From NCBI RefSeq assembly GCF_002198665.1, contig NZ_MWLM01000072.1, forward strand, positions 55,747-119,746: DNA of 64,000 bases, given 5' to 3'. Of this stretch, positions 1-8,924 are shown in pieces (within the stretch, counting starts at the first letter, position 1; every line of letters begins with the position of its first letter). This DNA is from Novosphingobium sp. B 225. Lineage in GTDB: Bacteria; Pseudomonadota; Alphaproteobacteria; Sphingomonadales; Sphingomonadaceae. The notes below the pieces were generated by a model that was not told the origin of the DNA, made no database searches, and saw only the letters and a list, made by a program, of their open reading frames with translations. Made by a program: the position numbers and the translations under genes.

Positions 1-1563
1 ATCAACCACTATTGCGAACAGCACGGCGACACCCCGTTCCTGGTCGATGGCGCGATCCGCCTGTCATTCCGGGAAGTGCAAGCCGCCGCGCGTGATGTGG
101 CCGGCGGTCTGGTGGCCGGACATCAGGTGCAAAAGGGCGACCGCGTAGGGATCGCCGCGCGCAATTCGACCAACTGGATTATCGCCTATCTGGGCGTGCT
201 GATGGCCGGCGGCTGCGCCACCCTGCTCAACGGCTGGTGGACGGGCGAGGAGCTGGCGGCCGGGATCGAACTGGCGGGCTGCAAACTGGTGCTGGCCGAT
301 GCCCAGCGCGCCGCGCGGATCGAAGGGCATGCCCATCCAGCCGAAGTGGTGCTGTTCAGCCATGACAACGATTACCGCGAAGGGCTGGCCAATCTGCTCG
401 CCCGCGGCGGCGGCAGCGACACGCCGCTGCCCGCGCTGACCGGCGATGATCTGGCCACCTTGCTCTACACGTCTGGCTCCACCGGCCAGTCAAAGGGCGC
501 GGTCTGCGATCATCGCGGCGTGGTGCAAGGCACGTTCAGCTATATCGCCCAGACCCTGACGGTGCTGACGATCCTGACCGAACGCGGCGAAGCGCCGACG
601 ATCCAGCCGTGCAGCCTGGTCAACGTGCCGCTGTTCCACGTTACCGCCGAAGTCCCGCTGTTCCTGCAAAGCTTCGCGCTGGGGCGCAAGCTGGTGCTGA
701 TGCCCAAGTGGGACGCCGAAGAAGCGATGCGGCTGATCGAGGCTGAAAAGGTCACCTATTTCGTCGGCGTTCCGCTGATGAGCTTTGAAATCGCGACTCA
801 CCCGAACCGCGACAAGTACGACCTGACCAGCTGCACCGCTTTTGCCGGGGGCGGTGCGCCGCGTCCGGTGGAGCACGTGCGCCGGATCAAGGACGCGCTG
901 CCCCACGCCTTTCCACTGCTGGGTTACGGCCTGACCGAAACCAACGGCGCGGGCTGCGGCAACCTCAACGAAAACTACATGGCCAAGCCCGGATCGACCG
1001 GCACGGCCACCAAGCCGCTGATGGAAGTCGGCATTCTGGACGATGCGGGCCAGACCCTGCCCGCCGGACAAGTTGGCGAAGTGGCGTTCCGCTCGATCGC
1101 CAATTTCCTGGGCTATTGGCAGAACCCCGAAGCCACCGCTGCCGCGATCATGCCCGATGGCTGGTTCCGGACCGGGGATCTGGGCTATCTGGACGAGGAC
1201 GAATATCTGTTCATCGTTGACCGCAAAAAGGACATCATCATCCGCGGCGGCGAAAACATCAGCTGCATCGAAGTGGAAGAGGCGATCTATGCCCACCCCG
1301 ATGTGGCCGAAGCCAGCGTGTTCGGCATGGCTGACGAAAAGTTCGGTGAACTGCCAACCGGGGTCTATCAGGTCGAGGAAGGCCGCTCGCTCAGCGAGGA
1401 AGACCTGCGCGCGTTCCTGCTGCAGCACATTGCCCCGTTCAAGGTGCCGGTCCGCTTGTGGGAAGAAAAGGAAAGCTTGCCCCGCCTTGGCACCGAAAAG
1501 GTTGACAAGCGCGCGCTGAAAGCCCGTTACCTGCCGCTGTGGCAAAGCGAGCAGAAGACGTAA
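1..1563 (+). CDS. Acyl-CoA synthetase / AMP-dependent ligase (5' truncated)
   Basis: ANL-superfamily enzyme that adenylates a carboxylic acid with ATP and transfers it to CoA; the acid substrate cannot be read from the sequence. The frame is open from base 1, so the N-terminus lies outside the window; about 520 residues are visible. The P-loop YTSGSTGQSKG is near visible residue 156, GYGLTETNG near 308, WFRTGDLGY near 388, and the hinge/A8 motif VDRKKDIIIRGGENI near 405. The C-terminal lysine region (PRLGTEKVDKRAL) is intact. It overlaps the start of glnD by 25 bp, which suggests translational coupling although the functions are unrelated. The family call is firm. Confidence 0.93.
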   Translation: MNHYCEQHGDTPFLVDGAIRLSFREVQAAARDVAGGLVAGHQVQKGDRVGIAARNSTNWIIAYLGVLMAGGCATLLNGWWTGEELAAGIELAGCKLVLADAQRAARIEGHAHPAEVVLFSHDNDYREGLANLLARGGGSDTPLPALTGDDLATLLYTSGSTGQSKGAVCDHRGVVQGTFSYIAQTLTVLTILTERGEAPTIQPCSLVNVPLFHVTAEVPLFLQSFALGRKLVLMPKWDAEEAMRLIEAEKVTYFVGVPLMSFEIATHPNRDKYDLTSCTAFAGGGAPRPVEHVRRIKDALPHAFPLLGYGLTETNGAGCGNLNENYMAKPGSTGTATKPLMEVGILDDAGQTLPAGQVGEVAFRSIANFLGYWQNPEATAAAIMPDGWFRTGDLGYLDEDEYLFIVDRKKDIIIRGGENISCIEVEEAIYAHPDVAEASVFGMADEKFGELPTGVYQVEEGRSLSEEDLRAFLLQHIAPFKVPVRLWEEKESLPRLGTEKVDKRALKARYLPLWQSEQKT

Positions 1564-4310
1564 TCCCGGGCCTGACCCGCATCCCCAACCAGCGCGCGAT
1601 CGTCGATCGGCGCGCGCTGGGTGATGCGGTGTGGGATGCCGTGGACGAACTGGGCGTAGAGCGCGCCCGGCCCAAAGTGGTCGAACTGCTGCGCGCCGCG
1701 CTGGCCCAGGGGCGCGAGGAAATCGCGCGGCGGCTGGCCGAACGCGGGACCAAAGGCAACGAATGCGCCGAAGCGCAGGCCTTCCTGATCGACCAGCTGG
1801 TGCGGGTGATCCACGATCACGTGGTCGGCGTGGTCTATCGCGCCAGCAACCGCAGCTCGGGTGAACGGCTGACGATCATGGCGGTTGGCGGATACGGGCG
1901 CGGCGAAATGGCGCCGCATTCGGACGTCGACATCGCCTTCCTCACCCCGATCAAGCAGACCGCCTGGTGCGAACAGGTGATCGAGGCGATGCTCTATTTC
2001 CTGTGGGATCTGGGGCTGAAAGTCGGCCATTCCAGCCGCTCGCTGGATGACATGGTGCGCATGGCCAAAAGCGACCTGACGATCCGCACCGCCTTGCTGG
2101 AGGGGCGCTATGTCTGGGGCGACCAGCAGCTGTTCGATGAAGCGCAGGCGCGCTTCTTTGCCGAAGCGGTCGCCGGAACCGAACGCCAGTTCGTTGCTGA
2201 AAAGCTGGCCGAGCGCAACGAACGCCACAAGCGGCAGGGCGACAGCCGCTATGTGGTTGAACCCAATGTCAAAGAAGGCAAGGGCGGCCTGCGCGATCTG
2301 CACACGCTCTACTGGATCGGCAAATATCTCCACAAGGTCCGCGATCCCAGCGAACTGGTTCGGGTCGGGCTGCTGACCCCGGCTGAATACCGCGCTTTCA
2401 ACCGCGCCGAGGATTTCTTCTGGGCGGTGCGCTGCCACCTTCACACCATCACCCGGCGCGCGGAGGACCGGCTGACCTTTGACCTGCAGCGCGAAGTCGC
2501 CGCGCGGATGGGCTATAACGACCGCCCCGGCAAAAGCGCGGTCGAACGCTTCATGCAGTACTTCTTTCTGCAGGCAAAACGCGTCGGCCACCTGACCGGA
2601 CTGTTTCTGGCCCAGCTGGACGAACAGAGCGTCAAGCGCCAGCCGCGCGGGCTGCTGGCGGGCTTTCGGGCGCGGCGGCGGATGGTCAAGGGCTATGTCG
2701 TCTATGGCGGCAAGCTCAACGTGCCGAGCGAGACCTGGTTCGCCGAGGATCCCGTGCGGCTGGTTGAAATCTTTACCTTGGCCGACGAACAGCGGCTGGA
2801 AATCCATCCCGAGGCGATGCGTCTGGCGGTGCGCGATGCCCGGCTGGTGGACAGCGTGCGCGATGATCCGCGCGCCAACGCCTTGTTCCTTGATCTGCTG
2901 ACCAGCCGCAACGATCCCGAAACGGTGTTGCGCTGGTTCAACGAAACCGGCGTGTTCGGGCGGTTCATTCCTGATTTCGGCCGGGTCAACGCGCAGATGC
3001 AGTTCGATATGTACCACCATTACACGGTGGACGAACACACCATCCGCGCGGTCGGACTGATGGCGCAAATCGAAAAGGGCGAACAGAAGACCGACCACCC
3101 GCTGGCCACCGCGATCATCCATAAAGTGGTCAACCGCCGCGCGCTCTATGCCTCGATCCTGCTGCACGATATTGCCAAGGGGCGGCGCGGGGACCATTCG
3201 GTGCTGGGCGGCGAAGTGGCGACGAAGCTGTGCCCGCGGCTTGGCCTGAGCGCCGAAGAGACCGCGCTGGTCGCCTGGCTGGTGCGCCAGCATCTGTTGA
3301 TGAGCGCGGTGGCGTTCAAGCGCGATCTCGCCGATTTCAAGACCATCTCCGATTTCGTCGCGCAGGTGCAGACGGTGGAGCGGCTGCGGCTGCTCGCCAT
3401 GCTGACCATCGTCGATATCCGTGCGGTCGGCCCCGGCGTGTGGAACGGGTGGAAGCGCCAGCTGATCCACGAACTGTATGAAGCGGCGGAGGAACGGCTG
3501 CGGCTGGGCCACGTCCAGCATGGCCGGACCGAACGGGTCAAAGCCAAGCAGGCGCGCGTGGCAGAGCGGCTGGGCGCACAGGCCGGGCTGGTTGAACAGC
3601 ACGCCAAACTGTTCAACGACGCCTACTGGATCGCCGAGCCGGATGACATCATCGCGATGAACCTGATCCAGCTCAGCCAGGCCCAGGGTCAGGCGCTGGA
3701 CGTTCACACCGAATACTACGCCGCGCGCGGGGCCACCCTGGTCACGGTGATCGCCGCCGACCATCCGGGGCTGTTCTATCGCATCGCGGGCGGCATCCAC
3801 CTGGCCGGCGGCAACATCATCGACGCGCGCATCCACACGGCGCGGAGTGGCATGGCGGTGGACAATTTCCTGGTGCAGGACCCGCTCGGGCGGCCGTTCT
3901 CGGAAGACAGCCAGCTCGCCCGGATCAAGACCATGATTGCGGACGCATTGGCCAACCGGGTCAAGCTGGTCCCGCAGCTCGCCGCCCGCCCGCTGTCCCG
4001 CCCGCGCGCCGATGCCTTTGAAGTGCGGCCCGGCGTGGAATTCGACAACCAGGCCAGCAACCGCTTCACCGTGGTCGAAGTCAACGCGCGCGACCGCCCG
4101 GCCCTGCTCAACCGCCTCGCCCGCGCGCTGTTCGAAGCCAAACTGATGGTCCACAGCGCCCACATCGCCACCTATGGCGAACGTGCGGTCGATACTTTCT
4201 ATGTCACCGATCTGCTGGGTGAAAAGATTGACGCCCCGCACCGGTTGAAGGCGGTGGAGAAGAAGCTGCTGGAAGCGGCGGACGAGGAGACGATCGAGGT
4301 GGCGGCTTAG
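1539..4310 (+). CDS. glnD: Bifunctional [protein-PII] uridylyltransferase / uridylyl-removing enzyme
   Basis: Nitrogen sensor that uridylylates PII proteins when glutamine is low and removes UMP when it is high. At 923 residues it has normal length. The nucleotidyltransferase motif GGYGRGEMAPHSDVD is at about residues 117-131. The HD phosphohydrolase motif LLHDIAKGRRGDHS begins near 541. Two C-terminal ACT domains begin near 733 and 843 and would bind glutamine. I chose the GTG at 1539, which lies inside the end of the preceding ligase gene; no later start keeps the full N-terminal helix. The gene runs into a paired-hairpin repeat and faces asd. Confidence 0.95.
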   Translation: MAKRAEDVIPGLTRIPNQRAIVDRRALGDAVWDAVDELGVERARPKVVELLRAALAQGREEIARRLAERGTKGNECAEAQAFLIDQLVRVIHDHVVGVVYRASNRSSGERLTIMAVGGYGRGEMAPHSDVDIAFLTPIKQTAWCEQVIEAMLYFLWDLGLKVGHSSRSLDDMVRMAKSDLTIRTALLEGRYVWGDQQLFDEAQARFFAEAVAGTERQFVAEKLAERNERHKRQGDSRYVVEPNVKEGKGGLRDLHTLYWIGKYLHKVRDPSELVRVGLLTPAEYRAFNRAEDFFWAVRCHLHTITRRAEDRLTFDLQREVAARMGYNDRPGKSAVERFMQYFFLQAKRVGHLTGLFLAQLDEQSVKRQPRGLLAGFRARRRMVKGYVVYGGKLNVPSETWFAEDPVRLVEIFTLADEQRLEIHPEAMRLAVRDARLVDSVRDDPRANALFLDLLTSRNDPETVLRWFNETGVFGRFIPDFGRVNAQMQFDMYHHYTVDEHTIRAVGLMAQIEKGEQKTDHPLATAIIHKVVNRRALYASILLHDIAKGRRGDHSVLGGEVATKLCPRLGLSAEETALVAWLVRQHLLMSAVAFKRDLADFKTISDFVAQVQTVERLRLLAMLTIVDIRAVGPGVWNGWKRQLIHELYEAAEERLRLGHVQHGRTERVKAKQARVAERLGAQAGLVEQHAKLFNDAYWIAEPDDIIAMNLIQLSQAQGQALDVHTEYYAARGATLVTVIAADHPGLFYRIAGGIHLAGGNIIDARIHTARSGMAVDNFLVQDPLGRPFSEDSQLARIKTMIADALANRVKLVPQLAARPLSRPRADAFEVRPGVEFDNQASNRFTVVEVNARDRPALLNRLARALFEAKLMVHSAHIATYGERAVDTFYVTDLLGEKIDAPHRLKAVEKKLLEAADEETIEVAA

Positions 4311-4320
4311 GTGTGGAGAG

Positions 4321-4421
4321 CCCCCTCCTCTTCAGAGGAGGGGGTTGGGGGTGGTGTGGTTCCAGCACTGCCGCTTCGTGCCGCCACCACCCCCCGGCCC
4401 CCTCCTCTGAAGAGGAGGGGG
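4321..4421. repeat. Paired-hairpin intergenic repeat between convergent glnD and asd
   Basis: Two 24-bp units at 4321-4344 and 4398-4421 are exact reverse complements of each other. Each is itself a near-perfect hairpin with 11-bp arms (CCCCCTCCTCT / AGAGGAGGGGG) around two bases. The inner flanks TTGGGGGTGGTG (4345-4356) and CACCACCCCCCGG (4385-4397) also pair imperfectly, so the whole 101 bp can fold into one long stem. Its place between two convergent stop codons makes a role as bidirectional terminator or transcript-stabilising element plausible. The layout resembles REP/BIME repeats. Confidence 0.85.
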
Positions 4422-4429
4422 AGATCACC

Positions 4430-5470
<1,041 letters not shown>

Positions 5471-5516
5471 TCAAGTGGGGAGAGCAGTGCGGGGGTTCAG
5501 TGATCCGGTATGGAGT

Positions 5517-5538
5517 GCCCCGCCTGCTCGTGCGGGGC
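5517..5538 (-). promoter_or_regulatory. GC-rich hairpin between leader peptide and asd (candidate attenuator)
   Basis: On the minus strand GCCCCGC, an 8-base loop and GCGGGGC form a 7-bp stem starting 18 bases after the leader-peptide stop codon and about 60 bases before asd. No uridine run follows it, so it is not a classical terminator. It could be a rho-dependent or pausing element, or one arm of a larger alternative structure. Confidence 0.35.
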
Positions 5539-5556
5539 GGGTTGTCCGTATCTGCC

Positions 5557-5637
5557 TCAGGCCAGGCACACACCAACAACCGTCCCGCGCGTGGCGGTCG
5601 GTTTGATGGTAATGGTTTTGGTCGGCTGAGCGGACAT
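5557..5637 (-). CDS. Putative Thr/Ile/Val-rich leader peptide upstream of asd
   Basis: A 26-codon ORF begins at ATG 5637 and stops at TGA 5557-5559. Its core TKTITIKPTATRGTVVGV has six Thr, two Ile and three Val codons. AAAGG lies about 8 bases before the ATG. Thr- and Ile-rich leaders control threonine biosynthesis operons by ribosome stalling in enterobacteria (thrL). Asd supplies that pathway, so a similar role is reasonable here. The ORF is short and could be fortuitous, but the composition and position fit well. It does not overlap asd or the CMD gene. Confidence 0.55.
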   Translation of the reverse strand: MSAQPTKTITIKPTATRGTVVGVCLA

Positions 5638-5707
5638 GGGGCGGGCCTTTAGTCATGCCGCAGCGCAATGTAAAGCGCCCATCGCCCCCTGTTCGGGAAA
5701 TAATCCG

Positions 5708-6061
5708 TCAGGCCGCCGCCTTGGCCGCGAACTGATCGTAGGCTTCCACCGCCTGCGCCGCATACATCAGACTGGGGCCTGCGCCCATGTAGATCGCCAG
5801 CCCCATCGTCTCCATGATCTCCTCGCGCGTGGCGCCGTGTTGCAAGGCGGCTTTGGCATGGAACGCGACGCAGCCATCGCAGCGGATCGCCACGGCAATC
5901 GCCATGGTCATCAGTTCCTTGGTCTTGCTGTCGAGCGCTCCGCTGGCCGTGGCCGCGCTGGCCATGGCCGAAAAGCTTTTCATCACATCGGGCGCACCCA
6001 GCCGCACGTCCTTGATCGCGGCGGTCAGTTCGCTCGCCATGGCGGGCCAGTCCTTGTGCAT
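5708..6061 (-). CDS. Carboxymuconolactone decarboxylase / AhpD-like protein
   Basis: A 117-residue all-helical protein of the CMD family. The CxxC-x3-H motif RCDGCVAFH gives C61, C64 and H68, the arrangement of the peroxidase-type AhpD-like members, so a thiol redox role is more likely than true decarboxylase activity. It lies 12 bp downstream of the DUF2798-like gene on the same strand, probably one transcript. The neighbouring trxC on the other strand is also thiol-redox, but no direct link is visible. Confidence 0.88.
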   Translation of the reverse strand: MHKDWPAMASELTAAIKDVRLGAPDVMKSFSAMASAATASGALDSKTKELMTMAIAVAIRCDGCVAFHAKAALQHGATREEIMETMGLAIYMGAGPSLMYAAQAVEAYDQFAAKAAA

Positions 6062-6073
6062 ATTGAATGCTCC

Positions 6074-6265
6074 CTATTTCGCCGTTTGCTTCAGGATCGC
6101 CCGGGCAATCCCCCAGGAAACCGGAAATGCGGCAACAAACCCGACTGCGGCGGCAAGCGCGACCGGCTTCCACCCCGGCAGGTTCATGGTCAGCACGGCG
6201 GTAACGCAAATCCCCATCAGGGTTGTCATCACCACCGCATGGATCACCATCATCAAGCGGAACAT
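6074..6265 (-). CDS. Small two-helix membrane protein (DUF2798-like)
   Basis: A 63-residue protein starting MFRLMMVIHAVVMTTLMG with two hydrophobic segments (about residues 3-24 and 34-55) and a short basic tail. The AAPVSWGIA-like end of helix two (FVAAFPVSWGIARAIL) fits DUF2798. I prefer the ATG at 6265 because AAGGAG lies 8 bases upstream; an upstream ATG at 6295 has no such site. It is probably cotranscribed with the CMD gene behind it. Function unknown. Confidence 0.72.
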   Translation of the reverse strand: MFRLMMVIHAVVMTTLMGICVTAVLTMNLPGWKPVALAAAVGFVAAFPVSWGIARAILKQTAK

Positions 6266-6321
6266 GGCAGGTCTCCTTGCTCTATATATAAGCATGATCT
6301 AATAAAATTGAGGACTAATCC

Positions 6322-6350
6322 TTGACACCGATCAAGCAAGTCCCATTTTC
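6322..6350 (+). promoter_or_regulatory. Putative sigma-70 promoter of trxC
   Basis: A perfect -35 hexamer TTGACA at 6322-6327 is followed after 17 bases by ATTTTC at 6345-6350. The predicted start would give a leader of about 25 bases before the trxC ATG at 6381. The -10 is weak. Confidence 0.45.
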
Positions 6351-6380
6351 GCACCAGACGTTGTATCGCAAGCAACCGCC

Positions 6381-6824
6381 ATGCCCCAGCTGCCCGACCC
6401 CGTCGTAACCCTGTGCCCGCATTGCGGCGCGGCCAACCGCGTGCCCGCCGCGCGGCTTTCCGCCCACCCCACGTGCGGCAAGTGCAAGGCCGCGCTGTTT
6501 ACCGGCGCGCCGCTGGCCGTCGATCAGGCACAGTTCGACCGGCACATGGGGCCGGGCAAGCTGCCGGTGCTGGTCGATTTCTGGGCCGAATGGTGCGGCC
6601 CGTGCAAGGCGATGGCCCCCGCCTTTGCCCAAGCCGCCAAAGTCCTGGAACCGCAGCTGCGCCTGCTCAAGATTGATACCGAAGCCGCACCGGCGCTGTC
6701 ACAGCGCTACCAGATCCGATCGATCCCCACACTGATGCTGCTGGCAGGCGGGCGCGAAGTGGCGCGCACGGCAGGGGCCATGCCGGTGGAAGGGATCGTG
6801 CGCTGGGTGCGTTCGGTCAGTTAG
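6381..6824 (+). CDS. trxC: Thioredoxin 2 (zinc-ribbon thioredoxin)
   Basis: Cytoplasmic disulfide reductase of 147 residues. The N-terminal zinc ribbon has two CxxC pairs (C12/C15 and C32/C35), the hallmark of TrxC against TrxA. The thioredoxin fold follows, with WCGPCK at 71-76 and the cis-proline in SIPT near 116. TrxC-type proteins are often tied to oxidative stress. It converges on gltX and the two coding ends overlap by 8 bp. Confidence 0.93.
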   Translation: MPQLPDPVVTLCPHCGAANRVPAARLSAHPTCGKCKAALFTGAPLAVDQAQFDRHMGPGKLPVLVDFWAEWCGPCKAMAPAFAQAAKVLEPQLRLLKIDTEAAPALSQRYQIRSIPTLMLLAGGREVARTAGAMPVEGIVRWVRSVS

Positions 6825-8142
6825 CCGCGCGTAGCCGCTCCAGCGCCGCACCTTGCCCGATCAGCGGGAGCAGCGCGGCCATATCAGGTCCGTGGTCCAT
6901 GCCGGTCAGCGCCTGGCGCAGCGGCAGGAACAGCGCCTTGCCCTTGCGCCCTGTCGCTTCCTTGAGCGCGGCGGTCAGCGCGGGCCAATCCGCCCCGGTC
7001 TGTTCCAGCGCAGTGGCGGCAGCGCCCAGATAGGCCCGGTCCTCTGCCTCCAGCACCGGAACCGCAATCGGCCCGGTCACCACGCGCCACCATTCGGCCG
7101 CTTCACCGATATGTTCCACATTCGGGCGGATCGCGCCCCACGCGGCCTCCCCCATGCCATCAGGCAGCAAATGCGAGACGCGGGCGAAAGGCAGGCGGTG
7201 GACGATCCCGGCATTGACCCGGTGCAGTTCCGCCTCATCAAACCGCGCCGGGGCGCGGCCAAAGTGCGACAGGGTAAAGCTTGCCGCCAGCGCATCGGCA
7301 TCCAGCGCCGGATCGACCGGATCGGACGTCCCCAGCCGCGCCAGCAGCGCGACAAGCGCCTCCGGCTCGATCCCCGCCTCACGTAGCTCGGCCACGCCCA
7401 GCGAGCCGAGCCGTTTGGACAGCTTGCCTTCCGCCCCGGTCAGCAGTGCTTCATGCGCAAAGCGCGGCGGCGCGGCGCCCAGTGCGGCGAACATCTGCAC
7501 CTGCGTGGCAGTGTTGGACACGTGATCCTCACCCCGCAGCACATCGGTGATGCCCATCGCCACATCGTCAATCACGCTGGGCAGCAGATAGAGCCACGAA
7601 CCATCGGCGCGGCGCACCACCGGGTCGCTCATCTTGGCGGGATCGAAATGCTGGGGCCCGCGGATGCCGTCCTGCCATTCGATCGCAGCCTCGCGATCGA
7701 GCAGAAAGCGCCAGTGCGGCTTCTCCCCCGCCGCCGCCCGCGCTGCGTGGTCCGCTTCGCTCAGCGCCAGCGCCGCCCGGTCATAGATCGGCGGCAGCCC
7801 CCGGCCCAGCAGCACCTTGCGCTTGAGATCCAGTTCCTGCGCCGTTTCATAACAGCGATAGACCCGCCCCATCGCGACCAGCCGCTGGAATTCCCCTTCA
7901 TACAGATCGAACCGCGCCGACTGCCGTTCCTCACCATCAGGCACCATGCCCAGCCAGGCCAGATCGGCGCGGATCGCGGTGACATAGTCCTCACGGCTGC
8001 GCTCGGCATCGGTATCGTCGATCCGCAGCAAGAAGCGCCCGGCGACCTGTTTGGCCAGCAGCCAGTTGTGCAGCGCGGTGCGGATATTGCCGACGTGCAG
8101 GTTGCCAGTGGGCGACGGCGCAAAACGGGTGGTGACAGTCAT
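6817..8142 (-). CDS. gltX: Glutamyl-tRNA synthetase
   Basis: Class I synthetase that charges tRNA(Glu), and tRNA(Gln) where the indirect pathway is used. 441 residues. The HIGH motif is HVGN at 16-19 in APSPTGNLHVGNIRT, and the KMSKS equivalent KLSKR lies near 240. I start at ATG 8142; it overlaps the stop of the upstream PIN-domain toxin gene as ATGA, so the synthetase appears translationally coupled to a toxin-antitoxin operon. Many alphaproteobacteria carry two GltX paralogues, so another copy may lie elsewhere. Confidence 0.94.
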   Translation of the reverse strand: MTVTTRFAPSPTGNLHVGNIRTALHNWLLAKQVAGRFLLRIDDTDAERSREDYVTAIRADLAWLGMVPDGEERQSARFDLYEGEFQRLVAMGRVYRCYETAQELDLKRKVLLGRGLPPIYDRAALALSEADHAARAAAGEKPHWRFLLDREAAIEWQDGIRGPQHFDPAKMSDPVVRRADGSWLYLLPSVIDDVAMGITDVLRGEDHVSNTATQVQMFAALGAAPPRFAHEALLTGAEGKLSKRLGSLGVAELREAGIEPEALVALLARLGTSDPVDPALDADALAASFTLSHFGRAPARFDEAELHRVNAGIVHRLPFARVSHLLPDGMGEAAWGAIRPNVEHIGEAAEWWRVVTGPIAVPVLEAEDRAYLGAAATALEQTGADWPALTAALKEATGRKGKALFLPLRQALTGMDHGPDMAALLPLIGQGAALERLRAAN

Positions 8143-8552
8143 GCCGAAAACACTTCCACGCCCATCCGCTGGGCGGCATTGCACAAGGCATTGTCATAGC
8201 TGGCCAGGCTCGCTTTGCGCAGCAATGCAAGCTCGAGATAGGCGGCATCGTAGATCGTCAGATCCTGGGCTCTGGCCAAGTCAAATATCTCCTCGTGGCG
8301 CTGCCACGTCTGGTAATCGATGGTTACATCGAAACTTGTCAAAGTGGCGATGGCGGGGCTCACCATCGCTTCGGTCATTCTTTTACGCCGGAAGCCGATC
8401 AGAATTTGGTTGGCCAGTTCCAGCCGCCAGTGCTGCGGTGCGATGCAGCCACCACGGGCGAGCAGAGCTTCCAGCTCGCCGAACAAGGTATCCGTTTCGT
8501 CAGTGAAGAACAGGGGGCCAAAGATCGACGCATCGACGACACATTCGCTCAC
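8139..8552 (-). CDS. PIN-domain toxin (VapC-like ribonuclease)
   Basis: 137 residues with the acidic constellation of PIN nucleases: D7 in CVVDASIF, E45 in WRLELANQ, D102 in IYDAAYLELA and D120 in LASYDNAL. PIN toxins of TA modules cleave RNA, often tRNA. The start overlaps the antitoxin stop by 4 bp (ATGA) and its own stop overlaps the gltX start, giving a three-gene overlapping unit antitoxin-toxin-gltX. All four acidic residues are present, so nuclease activity is expected. Confidence 0.85.
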   Translation of the reverse strand: MSECVVDASIFGPLFFTDETDTLFGELEALLARGGCIAPQHWRLELANQILIGFRRKRMTEAMVSPAIATLTSFDVTIDYQTWQRHEEIFDLARAQDLTIYDAAYLELALLRKASLASYDNALCNAAQRMGVEVFSA

Positions 8553-8824
8553 TTGCGACCCTCGTTCTTCCAGGCGATGATTTCTTCGATCGTCGTGGTC
8601 ATACCCAGCGCCCGCTGCTCCGCCCGTAGTTCTGCCAGCTTGTCCAGCGCGGCCTGCACTTTCGCGCGTTTGGCCGCCTTGGCCAGCGCCGCTTCATCGG
8701 CAGCGACCAGCCGCGCGGCAACCTTGCCGTGGCGGGTGATCAGGATTTCCTCCCCACCCTCGGCCGCGGCGACCAGTTCGGACGCATGGTCCTTGAATTC
8801 GGAGATCGGCACGTGGCGAGTCAT
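8549..8824 (-). CDS. Phd/YefM-type antitoxin
   Basis: 91 residues. The N-terminus MTRHVPISEFKDHASEL and the segment EEILITRHGKVAARLV are typical of the Phd/YefM DNA-binding fold. The C-terminal half is charged and helical, and would wrap the PIN toxin encoded directly downstream with a 4-bp overlap. Two palindromes lie just upstream of the ATG and are the likely autoregulatory operator. Confidence 0.87.
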   Translation of the reverse strand: MTRHVPISEFKDHASELVAAAEGGEEILITRHGKVAARLVAADEAALAKAAKRAKVQAALDKLAELRAEQRALGMTTTIEEIIAWKNEGRK

Positions 8825-8835
8825 GGCGCAAACCT

Positions 8836-8867
8836 TTCTGGCCAGAATTTAGGACAATCTGGCCAGA
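8836..8867 (-). promoter_or_regulatory. Double palindromic operator of the Phd-PIN module
   Basis: TTCTGGCCAGAA at 8836-8847 is a perfect palindrome, and TCTGGCCAGA recurs at 8858-8867. The centres are 21 bp apart, two helical turns, so two antitoxin dimers could bind on one face of the DNA. The first palindrome lies 12 bases before the antitoxin start codon. Confidence 0.7.
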
Positions 8868-8924
8868 ATGTCGAGCGATCAAACCCCCTTCCCCTGCGCG
8901 GCCCGGGCGGTTAGCCTGCGCGCC

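Noticed and set aside
1527..4241. A 904-codon minus-strand frame opposite glnD
   Set aside because: Fully antisense to glnD, with a composition (His, Gln, Asp rich) typical of shadow frames.
8868..8924. Upstream start for the serine hydrolase
   Set aside because: The extra 19 residues lie over the opposite-strand TA promoter and add nothing seen in the family; ATG 8925 begins the conserved part.
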